From contig JACVRA010000025.1 of the NCBI GenBank assembly GCA_019828545.1, forward strand, positions 20,771 to 84,770: 64,000 nt of DNA, written 5' to 3'. This DNA is from Paracamarosporium sp. OC-R06-R3 (Eukaryota; Ascomycota; Dothideomycetes; Pleosporales; Didymosphaeriaceae). Shown in pieces: positions 33,471-45,873 of the stretch; the stretch's first letter is position 1, and each line of letters starts with the position of its first letter. The translations under genes and the position numbers were made by a program. The notes beneath the pieces were generated by a model, which was not told where the DNA came from, searched no databases, and saw only the letters and a list, made by a program, of their open reading frames with translations.

Positions 33471-35082
33471 ATGGCAACATTGGGGTTTGCGACTTTCTCA
33501 ACAATAGTCCTTTCATTGGCTGTTTTATACCTTATCAGCCTTGTCGGGTATCGACTGATTTTCAGTCCGCTTGCAAAATTTCCGGGGCCAAAACTGGCGG
33601 CCGCCACGCACTGGTATCAAAGGTACTTCGACCTAGTAGCCAAGCGCCATGGAGGCCAATTCACGATGAAGATCAAGCGAATGCATGAGCAGTACGGACC
33701 AATCGTGCGGATTACACCAGATGAGCTTCACATCGACGACCCGGAATACTGGCCAGAAGTATATGGCAGTAATAGCGCAGCGAGGCCAATGGATAAACCA
33801 GAGCGGTTGGTGCATCGTTTTGGCCTGCCTGATGCAATCTTTAGCACGGCTGGGGCCGAGCTGCACCGTGCACGAAGACAAGCAATGGCTGGCTTCTTTA
33901 ATCGCCAGCGCTTGCGCGAATCTCAAAGCAGAATCAATAAACTCGTCGATCGGGTTTCTCAACGTGTATCCAGAGAATATGCTGGTTCTGGTCGAGTTCT
34001 CAACATAGGCGATATGTTCTCGTGCTTGGCTACTGATGTAGTTACGGAGCTGTGCTACCGCCGCTGTACCAACTGTATAGAGGATCCAAACTTCAAACCG
34101 CCACTTGTGGACGTCATTATGAACAACTTCTGGGCAGCGCATTGGAGCGCGCACTTCAGATTTCTGTTGGATTGGCTTGAAAGGCTTCCGGACACGGTTA
34201 TCGTTAATTTGATACCTGCCATCAAACCGATCATGGATCTTCGTGTTAGCATCAACCAGCAGGTGGATGAAATAATATCGACAATCAAGAAATCTCCCAA
34301 TGGTACGAAGAATCTTCGCGGCTCAGATCAAAACACTATCTTTGACGAAATGTTCGCTTCCAAGCTCCCAAGCAATGAGCTCGCACTCGAACGCGTGTCG
34401 CAGGATGGGATGGCCCTGGTCACTGCCGGTGTGGAGACTGTGAAAGCAACCGTTACTTTCGCTCTGTTCCACTGTCTCGACAACCCCGCTATCACCGCCC
34501 GCCTCAAGGGAGAACTAATAGAGGCAATGCCGGATCCCGCCATCATACCACCTTGGGTCGAGCTTGAAAAGCTTCCCTACCTGACAGCTGTTATCCAAGA
34601 AAGTGAGTCACCAGATGATTAATTCACCGCGCAAACATTGATAGAACAAAGGCTTGCGACTGAGTATTGGTACGGCGCAACGTAGCCCGAGAATTAACAG
34701 GCTACATGCTATGCAATACAAAGATTGGGTCATACCACCTGGGGTGGCAGTCGGCATGGACGCTTACCATACGCATACCAATCCAGACGTATTCCCAGAT
34801 CCATTCGTTTTCCGCCCAGAGCGATGGCTGAGCAATCCAAAAGGGCCCGACGGACAGCAACCGCTGACCAACTACCTCGTCACGTTCGGTCTTGGCTCCA
34901 GGATATGTATAGCTATGCACCTCGCATACTTAGAGGTCTATGTGACGCTTGCTGTGATTTTCCGTCGCCACGACCTACAGCTTTTTGAAACCGACCGAAC
35001 CGACGTGGAATTCGCTCTAGACTTCATCGCGGCGATGCCACACTGGGAAGCCAGAGGTGTGAGGGTGACGGTCAGCAAGTGA
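33471..35082 (+). CDS. Cytochrome P450 monooxygenase
   Basis: Exons 33471-34602 and 34652-35082 (49-bp intron with GTGAGT) give 520 aa, full length. The start ATG 33471 has an ACC-ATG-G context and is followed by a membrane anchor (TIVLSLAVLYLISLVGYRLIF) and the proline hinge KFPGPKLAAA. Further motifs are C-helix HRARRQ, I-helix AGVETV (Thr323), ExxR rebuilt across the intron (QES|LRL), PERW, and the heme loop FGLGSRICIAMHL with Cys463. The usual Gly after Cys-Ile is Ala here, which is seen in active enzymes. The overall style (KFPGPKLAAATHWYQ, MHEQYGPIVRI) resembles the CYP58/TRI4-like group, by recollection only. It is an ER-membrane enzyme that probably hydroxylates or epoxidises the PKS product. 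Confidence 0.9.
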
Positions 35083-35623
35083 GCCCGTTCAAGAGCGTCA
35101 GGTGTTTGTAGATGCGAGAAAGATACATTGGATTGAATCGCCGCGATACACTCTTTGTGCATGGTGATGTGATACGTTGCCTTGTGTCACACTGGAATTG
35201 AGGTACGCCCCAGTTCCCGTTTTTAGCCCAATGGTACCCATGCCACGACTTGCCACTTCTGATCCGCGACGAATAGATACGAAAACCTTTCTAGACACTC
35301 TAGCTAAAATAGAACGGATATGGTATGTTCTAGGTTGAATGAATCTAATACAGACTTCCGATTTTCCCCCACGCATGCCCATACTGGACCTGAAATGGAG
35401 CGTTGAAATATTTGACCAGTTTTATTCTTGTGCTGTGAGTATTCTACTTATCTTCTAGTTTTCTTCGACGAACATGTAATCTTTCCGTTCTGACCACCTC
35501 CTCAACGACAGGATAAGTCCTTGAGAAGTTGTCAAGACACTTGGATCAAAACATTCTGTTCCCCACATATTGTACGCCTTCCACGAGAAAAAACAGAGAG
35601 GAACTCCATGCATCATTGGACAC
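35083..35623. other. Convergent intergenic region
   Basis: 3' flanks of the P450 and the hydrolase. No gene seen. Confidence 0.5.
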
Positions 35624-36556
35624 TCAACGCCTTTTCTTAACGCCATTCGTACCCTTTGTTGACGGAGGCATCACGCGATGCAGAAATTCCGCCTGCCGAT
35701 CAAAAACCTCCAACGATCCGTCACCAGTCAGAATATCCATATGCGCCCTGTCCTTTATCGTAACAAATTCCTTGGGTCCCGTGATCGCATCATATATCAA
35801 CTCCCTCTGCAGTTCCGGAGGTGATATCTCGTCATGCTCGCCCGTCATGAGTAAAGCTGGCGTAGGATCCACAAAACGCATGAGCGCCATGGGCCGGAAG
35901 GAGGCAATGTTGTAGTATGTCTGCAGAGTCGTTCGAGGGATGAAGCTTGGCTCGATGGTAGCGTGGCGCTGGATGATACCTAGGACGTCCTCCTTCTGGT
36001 AGCCGGTACCCAAGCCGGCAGGTTGGTCACCGGTCTCCGTGAGCAGTGGTAGGTACATCGGCTGGTTTCCAGCTAGTTGCGACTCTCGATCCTTCATTGC
36101 TTTTGCCAGGACCTGTTTCCACTTCGTGAATTCCCAGGTGGTGGTAGCCGCACAGGCTACAACGGCTTTGGCTCGTTTGTCGAGGGCGGCTGCACACAGA
36201 GCAATAGCACCACTGAACGAGTAACCCCAGTATGCAATCCTGTCAGGGTCAACCAAGTCTCGCCTATGCACTTTGAGGTATGTGAGGGCGTCATGGTAGT
36301 CTTCCATGTTCTTTTGAGGCTGACTGTCGTTTCGTGGCGTGCCGTCGCTCGTTCCGATGCATCTTGGATCATAGCCCAAAACAGTGAACCCACGAGCATT
36401 CATATACTGGCCAGCTTCAAATATGATCATGTCCTTAGTAAGGTTAAACCCCGGGGTCATGATAATTGCGGGGCCTCTTGGGGGACCTGGGAAGAGCCAG
36501 CCGCGCAGCGTGAGCCCATCTAGCGTTTTGAATTCGACATCTTCTTTGTTGGACAT
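35624..36556 (-). CDS. Alpha/beta hydrolase, PKS-associated releasing/transfer type
   Basis: Single exon, 310 aa from ATG 36556; the longer frame upstream lies in the divergent promoter and is not needed. It opens with VEFKTLDGLTLRGWLFPG. It then has the nucleophile elbow WGYSFSG (Ser113), acid GEHDE (Asp242) and RAHMD (His272), a complete triad. Sequence style and length resemble the X-Pro-dipeptidase-like hydrolases found beside highly reducing PKSs, such as the fumagillin polyketide transferase, by recollection. The neighbouring PKS has no thioesterase domain, so this enzyme is the best candidate to hydrolyse the chain off the ACP or hand it to an acceptor. It is divergent from the PKS, 619 bp apart. 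Confidence 0.87.
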   Translation of the reverse strand: MSNKEDVEFKTLDGLTLRGWLFPGPPRGPAIIMTPGFNLTKDMIIFEAGQYMNARGFTVLGYDPRCIGTSDGTPRNDSQPQKNMEDYHDALTYLKVHRRDLVDPDRIAYWGYSFSGAIALCAAALDKRAKAVVACAATTTWEFTKWKQVLAKAMKDRESQLAGNQPMYLPLLTETGDQPAGLGTGYQKEDVLGIIQRHATIEPSFIPRTTLQTYYNIASFRPMALMRFVDPTPALLMTGEHDEISPPELQRELIYDAITGPKEFVTIKDRAHMDILTGDGSLEVFDRQAEFLHRVMPPSTKGTNGVKKRR

Positions 36557-37175
36557 GTTGTGTGTGGGCCCCTTGGGATGCGTTAGACTCGTGTCAGCGA
36601 CTGATTCGCAAACGTACTGATTCGGGAAGACGCGGGGAACATATGTAGCTGATCTCAAAGGACATGAAATTCCCAAGCTCGCCGCGTAGTAGCCTCAAAT
36701 GCCAAAACAGAAATAAAGCGGTCTCAGTTACTATCGATTAGAGTGAGTAAGCATGATTATTTTGCATCAATGCCGAGTCCTCTCTGCATATGCATGTAAG
36801 CCAATGCAGTACGCGGTTCCTATGGTTGAAGCTTTTCTCCGAAAAGGTGGCGCACGGCATTTTACGGCATTTCCGCAGAAAGGTAGGTTCGAGCATTCGA
36901 GCGTAAGGGATGAAACGCTCTTTCCCGAATGATCTAGCTTGCCGCGGACATAGATAAGCATAGAGCCCCACAATCATGCCAGTAGTATGACAGCTAACGG
37001 GTAAGCCCTTTAGCGTGAAGATCGTTGATGGAGCTGGTATCTTTGACTAAGCCAGAAACGTCTGATTGAGAGTCGAACAGAAAATAGCAGTGTTGAAGGT
37101 TCTCTTGTATTTCATAGAGAGCCGCTCGCTCGATAACTGTAGTGATTCCCTTACCTACACTTTGTCCACGGCACC
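36557..37175. promoter_or_regulatory. Divergent hydrolase / PKS promoter region
   Basis: 619 bases shared by two divergent cluster genes. A CCAAT box lies at about 36798-36802, and a short repeat ACGGCATTT occurs twice around 36855-36874. No perfect tox-box is present; the nearest (CTTTCCCGAA, about 36919) matches six of eight fixed positions. Confidence 0.5.
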
Positions 37176-40100
37176 ATGACATCTGCATCTAGCCTTTCCT
37201 CAGAAAGTTACGCCAACATTGCTACATCGAGTGTCAGCGAGAAATGCTCTAGCGGCGATGAAGTAACACCATCCAGACCTCGCGATGGAACCCAGGTTCC
37301 CATTGCGATTGTTGGAATGGGATGTCGTCTCCCAGGCCACAGTAACTCACCTACTGCCCTGTGGGAGATGCTCCAACGAGGGGGTGTGGCTGAGAGAGAA
37401 CCACCACCATCAAGGTTCTCCTTGGCCGGTCACTATGACAAAGAGAATCCTGGACGGCCTAGGACTATGAAATCACCGGGCGGCATGTTCATCGAAGACG
37501 TGGATCCGGCCTTATTTGACGGCCAATTCTTTAACATCAGCCGCACAGAGTGCATTGCCATGGATCCGCAGCAACGGCAAATGCTTGAAGTGGCTTACGA
37601 GTGTCTCGAAAATGGTGGTATCCCGATTGAGACTCTCAGCGGTACCAACACAGGTGTGGTTGTTGGAACCAACTTCATAGGTATGGAATTTGTTTTGGTT
37701 CAGAAGTTGTGGTTTGCTGATTTTCTTAAGATTATGGTGGCATTCAGCATAGGGATCCAGAGAACAGAGCTGAGTCGGTCATGATTGGTTTGGCTCCAGC
37801 TCTTCTCAGCAATCGTGTCAGTCACTTCCTTAATGTACATGGCCTGAGCATGACCGTGGACACGGCGTGTTCAGCTGGACTTGTATCATTAGACGTGGCA
37901 TGTCGCTATCTGGACAGCTTCCAGACGGATTCAGTGTTGGTCGGAGGAGCCAACCTATGGCTCAGCCCGGAACACAATGAAGAGATAGGAATGATGCACG
38001 TGACACAGTCCGGCTCAGGACTATCCAAAAGCTTCGACGCGTCGGCGGATGGATATGCTAAGGCAGAAGCAGTGAACTGTTTCTTCTTAAAGAGACTAGA
38101 TGATGCTGTGCGAAACGGCGATCCAATCAGAGCTATCATCCGGGGCACAGCGGTGAATGCATCGGGGCGGACAAACGGTATTGCGAACCCCAGCTCGGAC
38201 GCGCAGGCCGCTGTTACAAGGCAAGCCTTGAAGAATGCGGGCATTAAAGAGGCAGAATTCTCGAAGACGCGGTACCTTGAAGCTCACGGTACAGGAACTC
38301 TCGCTGGCGACCCGATCGAGGCCAAGGGCGCTGCTTCCGTATTCACCAAAGGCGGTGAAGGAAACCATGAACTCATTATAGGGTCAATAAAAAGTAACAT
38401 CGGCCATTCTGAACCGTCGGCCGGTCTTTCCGGTCTTCTGAAAGCCACCATGGTGGTGGAAAAAGGCATCATTCCAGGAACCCCATTATTCTTCAATCCT
38501 AATCCGAACATTGACTGGAAGGGCCTGCGTCTAAGGGCCAGCCGAACATCAATGCCCTGGCCAAAAGTGGATGCAGACAACATTCGGCGAGCGGGCGTAA
38601 ACTCTTTCGGGTACGGAGGTATGTGTACAATTCTTGGAATTGCGGGATAGTACTAACAAATCAGGCGCTAACGCTCATACAATTGTTGAGAACGACGCAC
38701 AAGGGCTCTCTCGTCACGTCTCATCATACAAGGAGGTGTCGACCGACTTTTTCGACGATGACGACGAATCTGATGAAGACGACTACGAGACAGAAAGCGT
38801 TCCAACCTTGCTCTTCTTTTCAGCCAACGACCAACCGTCGCTAGATGAATACATCAAAAAATTCAGCTCGCACTTGCAGAATCCTTTGGTTTCCGTTGAG
38901 CTTGATGACCTGGCCTATACCCTCTCCGAGCGAAGAACAAGACATTACCAGGGCGCGGTCGCTATCACTCGTTCCAATCCGCAGTATATCAACACAGAGA
39001 CATTGATCCGTGGCAAACGGACGTCGACAGCACCTCGAGTTGCCTTCGTCTTCACTGGTCAAGGCGCTCAGTGGCCCAAGATGGGTGCTGAGCTGATTAG
39101 AGATTTTCCTTTAGCCAAGAGCACAATTGAGTACCTTGACAGCGTTCTTCAGAGCCTGCCAAGCCCACCGCAGTGGACACTCTTGGAAGAGTTGACGGCT
39201 GAACGAAGTGTCGAGGCGCTGCGCCTGCCTGAATTCTCCCAGCCTCTAGTCACCGCTCTGCAGATTGCGCTCCTCAGAGTGTTGGAAGAATGGGGAATCT
39301 TTCCTGAGGCGGTTGTTGGCCATTCATCGGGAGAAATCGCGGCCGCCTACGCTGCCAACCTTGTCAGCTCGTCCGACGCTATCAAGATCGCCTACTACCG
39401 TGGTCAATCATCCAAGGTAAAGCCATCTGTTGATAAAGTGGGCATGCTTGCTATTGGTATCGATGAATCGACTCTTGCGGGATATCTTCAGCAGAAGGAG
39501 AACAGTATTCAGATTGCCTGCTACAACAGCCCAAGCAGCTTGACTCTGTCTGGACTTGTGTCGCAGCTCGAAGACCTACGTGACCGGATTCAGGCTGACG
39601 GTCATTTTGCGAGGTTACTTCTCGTGGACCTTGCATACCATTCCAATTACATGGCAGAGATTGGTGAAATTTATGAGGGCATGCTACACGAAGACGGCCT
39701 GTTCCAAAATTCAACTCCGGATCGACCCAAGAAGAGCAAGCCCGTTGCCATGTTCAGTTCGGTGACAAGTGCGGTAGTCGATCCAGACACTACCCTTGAT
39801 GCGGCATATTGGAAGCGGAACATGGTCTCGCCAGTGCGGTTCGCGTCTGCTGCGGCAGAGCTTCTCAAGCAGAGCAACGCTGATTTCCTCATTGAGCTGG
39901 GCCCCAGCAATGCACTCGCGGGCCCGCTTGCGCAGATCAAGAAGGGTCTAAACAAGGAAGGCCAGTATGCCTCGGCTCTCAAGCGAAATGCTGATTCTAC
40001 TATGTCCATGTACGAAGCTGCAGCCAAATTGTTCTTGGCGGGTGACCCACAAGTTAGTCTGGCCAAGGTCAATGGAGTCAACTCAAAGACCTCGAAGGTC

Positions 40101-43100
40101 ATTATTGACCTGCCGAACTATGTCTGGAACCACTCGACACGCTACTGGCATGAGACTCGCGCCAGCAGGGACTGGCGCTTTAAGAAGTTCGTCAACCATG
40201 ACTTGATTGGTTCCAAGATCAGCTCTGTAGGATGGCATGCTCCCATCTTCAAAAGCAACATCAAGCTCTCCCACTTGCCGTGGCTGAAAGATCATAGATT
40301 GGGCACTGATGTAGTGTTCCCGGTACGTTTAACTCCCTCTCTTTTTCCACTACTTTATTCAGTTTGTTCGTCTACTAACTCAGGGCACAATTTCAGGCCA
40401 CTGGATATATCGCCATGGCGCTAGAAGCTATGTATCAGACAGCAATGGTCACGAAATGGAAGGAGACAGCTCCAAGTCACTATCGCTTCAAGCTTCGTGA
40501 TGTGAAGCTACTTCGTGCCCTGGTCCTCACTGATGAGAGAGAAACCACACTCACCCTGGCACTCACGCCAATCAGCGGAGGTTCAACTGGATCGTGGTAT
40601 GAGTACCAAATTTGTTCAGAGCAGGAAGGAGTCGACGTGGACTTGATTCACAGCACTGGTACGGTGTGTGTGGAAACCGACTACTACAAAAATCCTCCCA
40701 TATCGGTCGAGCCATTGGAGCTCACCACAAGCGCACGGTTGTGGTACAAGACCATGGCAGAAATGGGCTATAACTTCGGACCGTCTTTCCAGAAACACTT
40801 ACAGGTTGAGTCGACAATGGGCCAGCGACAGAGTCGATCCACTATCAGTCTTGAACCTCCTCCATCTCAGCCGGAGGGACAGTCGTGGTACCCATTTCAT
40901 CCAGCCGTGTTAGATGGATGCTTTCAAGCTACGACTCCTTCTCTCTGGAAAGGCCAGCTGCCACAGGCCGGTGACCCGGCCCTCGTACCCAAGGCTATTG
41001 ACAGCATGATCATCGAATCCGGAAGTACGCGCAGATCTAACTCTCCAGCCGAAGCTGTTGCGTATGCGTCTGCACACTACCTGGGTGCCGGAAACCCTGA
41101 GAGTGCGCGGAACTACACTACTAGCGTTGATCTGTACGACCCTAGGGATGGTTTACTGCTATTCCAGATGAAGGGCCTGGCGTGGGCCGAGATGGAGACG
41201 AGTGACGAGGAAAAAACTCCTCACCAGTTCATGCACGTCAACTGGGACGCTGATATTGAATTGCTTATGGAAAGTGATCCGAATTTGAGCCGGACTTGGT
41301 TGGGCTCCAAGACGGTGCAGCAAGTCCTCGATTTAGTAGCGCACAGGAGTCCCTCACTCAAAGTCTTGGAGGTCAACCTGAGCACGCTAGATGGCTCGAA
41401 TCTCTGGTTGGAGCAAGGCAAGGATGGAGCCGACAATTCCATTCGGGCTGGCTGCTCGCAGTACCACTTCGCTGTCCGAGACCCTAAAACCTTGATCCAG
41501 GCCCAAGAACGATTCAGCTCGCGAGCCCTCCGCCCACAATTTCATTTGGTCATGGATGTTACCAAGCCTGCGACAATCACTGGAGCCGACACTCTTGATC
41601 TAGTGGTCATCAACCCCGGACAAGACAAGTTGGACAAGTTGGATGGGTTCATCCAGAGTCTGGATCAATCTGTCAAAGATGGAGGATTTATCGTATCGAA
41701 TGGGTTGACCAACATCGACTCGATAGGAAAGACCATTCATCTGAGCAACGGTGTAACCATTTGCAGAGTGGAAAAGCAGGAAACCGCCTTCTCAATCGAT
41801 ATGGAAGCGGAGGCTCCCCCAAGGCATGTGACTCGGGTCAGCCTTCTAGATGGCGTTGCTCGAGACTCAATTTCCGAGGAAGTCTTGAAAGTTTCGGACG
41901 GTCTCGCGACCGAGAAATGGCTCATTAATCACTCTTCCCATCCTCTGGAAGATGTTTCCTCCAACACCGGTATCGTGGTTATCCTGGACGAGCTCTTCTC
42001 CTCTGTCATGGAGAGCATTAACGAGAAGCAGTGGGAGCTTCTCCAACATCTTGCCAAGGAACAACGCCCCTTGCTCTGGGTAACGAGCAGAAGCATTGAC
42101 CCCAGCCGAGCTGCTGCTGTGGGATTTCTGGCCACTATCCGAGCCGAGGAACAAGTGCCGTTCTTCACGCTCGATGTCGAAGCCAGCACCGGACGTGCAA
42201 CTATTGATGCTATCTCGGCCTGCCTTCGGCGGATATGGAACACAACATCCGCAAAGGCGTTCGACCCGCGTACGAGCACCGACTACGACTTTGTAGAGCG
42301 TGGAGGCATCGTCTTCGTCAGTCGCGTTTACAGAGACAATGACCTCACTTTCGGTCAGAGTAATAACCCCAGCGACAGAAAGACTGAGGTCGTCGATCTT
42401 CAAAAGAGTGACACCATGATCCGATCGCGCTGTGAGAGAGTGGGCAACCTGGACTCCGTGCACTTTGGTGAGGTGAACGCGGAGTCTTCTCTTTTAACTG
42501 ATGGCACGCTCGAAATCGAAATCAAGGCGGCCGGTATCAGCTACAAGGACGTAGCCATCACTCGTAAGCACTACTCGACCGTCACGATATGTTAATGGGT
42601 ATGAATACTAACGCTGTCATAGTGGGTACTGCTCCTGGGGACGAAACCGCTTTGGGCCACGAAGCCGCAGGTATTGTCACTAAGGTAACTCAGGGTGTAT
42701 CGGATTTTTCGGTCGGGGATCGTGTTGTGGTTTTCGACAAGGGATGCGTCGCGAATCGCATCCGCACCACACCCGCGCGCGTCCATCGCATTCCCGATTC
42801 TTTGACATTCGAACAGGCAGCAACAATTCCGACCGTCTACCTCACTGCCATTCACTCCCTTTTGGACCACGCTAGCCTATCCGCCAATAATAGCGTCCTC
42901 ATCCACTCGGCCGCTAGTGGCGTAGGGATTGCCGCGATCCAGATCGCTAAATCTGTTGGTGCAGAAGTATACGCTACTGTTAGCACGCCCGAGAAGAAAG
43001 AGTTCTTGAAGACCACCTTCGGTCTAGCCGATGATCGAATCTTCCACTCCCGCGATACTAAGTTTGGCGACCAAATCCTGTCCGCTACTAATGGTCGGGG

Positions 43101-44748
43101 AATCGACGTGATACTGAACTCCTTGATTGGGGTTGGAGGCATACTTGATGAGTCGTTCCGCATTCTTGCCGATGGAGGCATGATGGTGGAGCTTGGCAAG
43201 AGAGACATTCTGGATCGAAAGAGCTTGCCAATGGCCCCTTTCGACCGGAACAGCTCATTCAGAGCCGTTGATCTCTTCACGGAGAATGTGCCCGATGCTC
43301 TTGTGGCCCAGTTGCTGTCGAAGCTGTTTGATCTCATCAAGGGAGGCTCCATCAAACCCATCACACCAGTCCATAAATTTGCGTGGACTGATATACCCGC
43401 TGCTTTGAACTTCCTGCGACCAGGAACCCACATTGGAAAGGTTGTGCTGACACAAGATGATAAGATTGAAGTTCCGGTGCGACGAGCGCCAAAGAGTCTC
43501 GGCCTCCGCTCCGATGGATGTTATCTTATCATCAGTAGTCTGCGCGGTCTCTGTGGAGGGCTTGGGATCTATCTCGCTCAGCAAGGCGCAAAGCATCTCG
43601 CCGTCATGTCGCGTAGTGGCTATGCGGACGAGAAATCAAGGCTTGTGATCAAGCAGATCAACGCGCTCGGCTGCCATATCGATCTCTTGATAGGAGATGT
43701 GACGAATGCAGAATCCGTCACTGAGGCTATGAAGAAGACAACGGCCCCCATTGTTGGTATCATACAAGGTGCCATGGTTCTCCGGGTAAGTTCAAGTGCC
43801 TATTACAGTCGATACAAGTCGCTATACCAGGCAATTCGTACCCACAATACATTTTGGCTGACCAACGCTTTATAGGATCGCCCTTTTGAGTCAATGACGC
43901 TTACCGAATATCACGAGGCTCTGCAGTGCAAGATTCGTGGAACTTGGAATTTGCACAACGCAGCGGAATCCCTTCGTCTGAAGCTCGATTCCTTCACAAT
44001 GCTATCGTCTCTCTCTGGTCTTATTGGACACGCTGCCCAAGCGAACTATGCTGCTGGAAACGTCTTCTTGGATGCCTTCGCTGCCTGGCGTCGGGCCCGC
44101 GGATTACCAGCCTGCTCGATCGACTTGGGGATAGGTGAAGACGCCGGTGTGATCGCCGAGAGCGCCAAGCTTCAGAGCTCAACTGAAAAAAGAATGTTCC
44201 GCACCCTAAATGACGGCCAACTGCGCAAGATTCTCCACTTTGCGATACTCCAACAGAAGACTACGCCAACGGCAGGCCATGTTGACACTGCTCAAGAGCT
44301 GGTATTCAGTCCTATGGTGACGGGCTTGACCTTCCCACAGCCCGACGACTCGGTCCTTAAGACTGATGCGCGTTTTTCGCCTCTCTTCAGCAGCAATGAG
44401 GCATCCAAGGATTCGAAATCTGGTGGTGAGAATGCCAACGCGGACATTCAAGCCTTCTTCCTCTTGCTGCGCACTGAGTCGGCGGATCCCACCGCGAGAT
44501 TAAAAGTTCTTATCGACGTTATTAACGAATGCTTCATGCGCATCCTACGGCTTTCTAATCCAATGGACCCAGAAAGACCAATCAGCGTCTACGGCACCGA
44601 CTCCTTGGCTGCTGTCGAGGTTCGTAACTGGGTGAGGACGGAGTTAGGCTGCCTCGTGACGACTCTGGACATCATGACTGCGACATCTTTAACGTCCTTT
44701 TGCGAGAAGATCCTCACGAAGCTCTCGTCTTCGGAGGCGGCCAAATGA
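37176..44748 (+). CDS. Highly reducing type I polyketide synthase (KS-AT-DH-ψMT-ER-KR-ACP)
   Basis: Six exons: 37176-37680, 37731-38618, 38665-40322, 40397-42563, 42623-43785 and 43876-44748. Introns are 50, 46, 74, 59 and 90 bp, and the CDS is 7254 nt (2417 aa). KS (about residues 40-470) has Cys215 in DTACSAG, EAHGTG and SNIGH. AT has Ser685 in GHSSGE. DH has His1008 ([13 protein letters not shown], Thr at the usual Gly of HxxxGxxxxP) and Asp1190 (HPAVLDGC). The region about 1300-1560 sits where a C-methyltransferase would be but lacks a SAM motif. ER (about 1700-2000) has [11 protein letters not shown] at about residue 1834. KR has an atypical [11 protein letters not shown] loop and the catalytic NYAAGN (Tyr2185). 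ACP has YGTDSLAA with Ser2370. No thioesterase or reductase is present. It should make an unmethylated, variably reduced chain. The gene appears intact and is the core of the cluster. Confidence 0.95.
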
Positions 44749-45060
44749 GCGATGTTTTCAGAGCGTGCCTCTATTCTAATATTAGAGGTTCAGATCGATA
44801 GCCACGGAAGACTATTAGGTGTATATGTATGTTAAAGCCCCAAGGTTAGCTAGACGTCGAGGGGCGAGTAGGGTTGGTTCTTAGGCAAGAGTACGGTTAC
44901 GAGAGTAGAAATATATTAGTTATATATCCTAGATCAAATATAAATTGAAACAATCATGAAATAATGTAAGGGAGTTAAGTTATAGCTAAGTTTATAGTCT
45001 ATAAGTATTGTAAGCTACTACAGAGCCCAAGTTTGATCAATCATCCGAAACTCTAAGGAA
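44749..45060. other. PKS 3' flank, AT-rich
   Basis: AT-rich, with many TATA/TTAG runs and no frames. It marks the right edge of the intact cluster. Confidence 0.5.
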
Positions 45061-45873
45061 GTGTATAATGCTCCATTTTCGACGCCTGTTAAAATACCCT
45101 TCTATCCTGGCGCGCCACCACCCACCTCCTTTGCTTTTAATAGTGTCGACTCACACTCTCAAAAGCTAGACGTGATCTTCACAGATGCTGTCCTAGAATA
45201 TCAATACGAAGTCATCGTGGGCCCTCTCGGAGAGACGAGCGTCGAACAACACATTGTTCGCCGTTTAGTTACCATCGACGATGCGTTTATCAAAGGAAAC
45301 AAAACCTCGACCATTCCGCTGTATCAAATCGCAGACTCTGGGATCAACATAACGTTTGGTCTTACTGCACTAGAGGTTAGCGCGAGATGGTGCTTCCAAG
45401 ATCAACGGCCTCTGCGCGATTCGGTATGAAGCCTGGATACGAACAGCGTCAATGTCTTGAAGCCGGTCGGTTTCAGGGATTTTGCAACCAAGAGCGTCGG
45501 TGGCGCAACCAATAATGTCCTGCTTGAATGGCAGCAAGACTCCCCGGTCGATGTCGGCAAGGTCAATGTTGGGCTTATCGTCTTCAAGGATCAGAACGGT
45601 CCTATCAATGAAGGTTGCAAGCAATCCAGTCCGACCACCGAGGGAGCCCACAGATTCGTACTCCTCAATTTCGACAGCTGTATTATGCCCAAGGACACAT
45701 TATATATTGCCGTCCGCCAACTTACGGACGTCCCAATCCCTAATACAATCTCTCTGTTCCATTTTGAAACGGGCTTTGTCAAGTTGCTAGAACGCTTGAA
45801 CCTCAGCGGCACGTTATTCCGCAATCTCGAGCAGGAGACGAGTTTGATTGATTGGGCCGGGTTACAGCCATAA
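45061..45873 (+). pseudogene. Unknown protein with one in-frame stop, no start codon
   Basis: One frame runs from about 45037 to 45873 and is interrupted only by a TGA at 45427-45429. The two halves (about 122 and 148 codons) both look protein-like: a beta-rich first half (KIPFYPGAPPPTSFAFNSVD) and a second half with FRDFATKSVGGATNNVLLEW and HRFVLLNFDSCIMPKDTLYI. There is no ATG at the front, where the sequence runs into AT-rich DNA. I do not recognise the family. It is best read as the 3' part of a gene whose 5' end was lost. A missed intron around 45375-45450 is an alternative. Confidence 0.45.

Noticed and set aside
36658..36667. Partial tox-box-like GATCTCAAAG in the hydrolase/PKS promoter
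   Set aside because: It lacks the CG core of the consensus.
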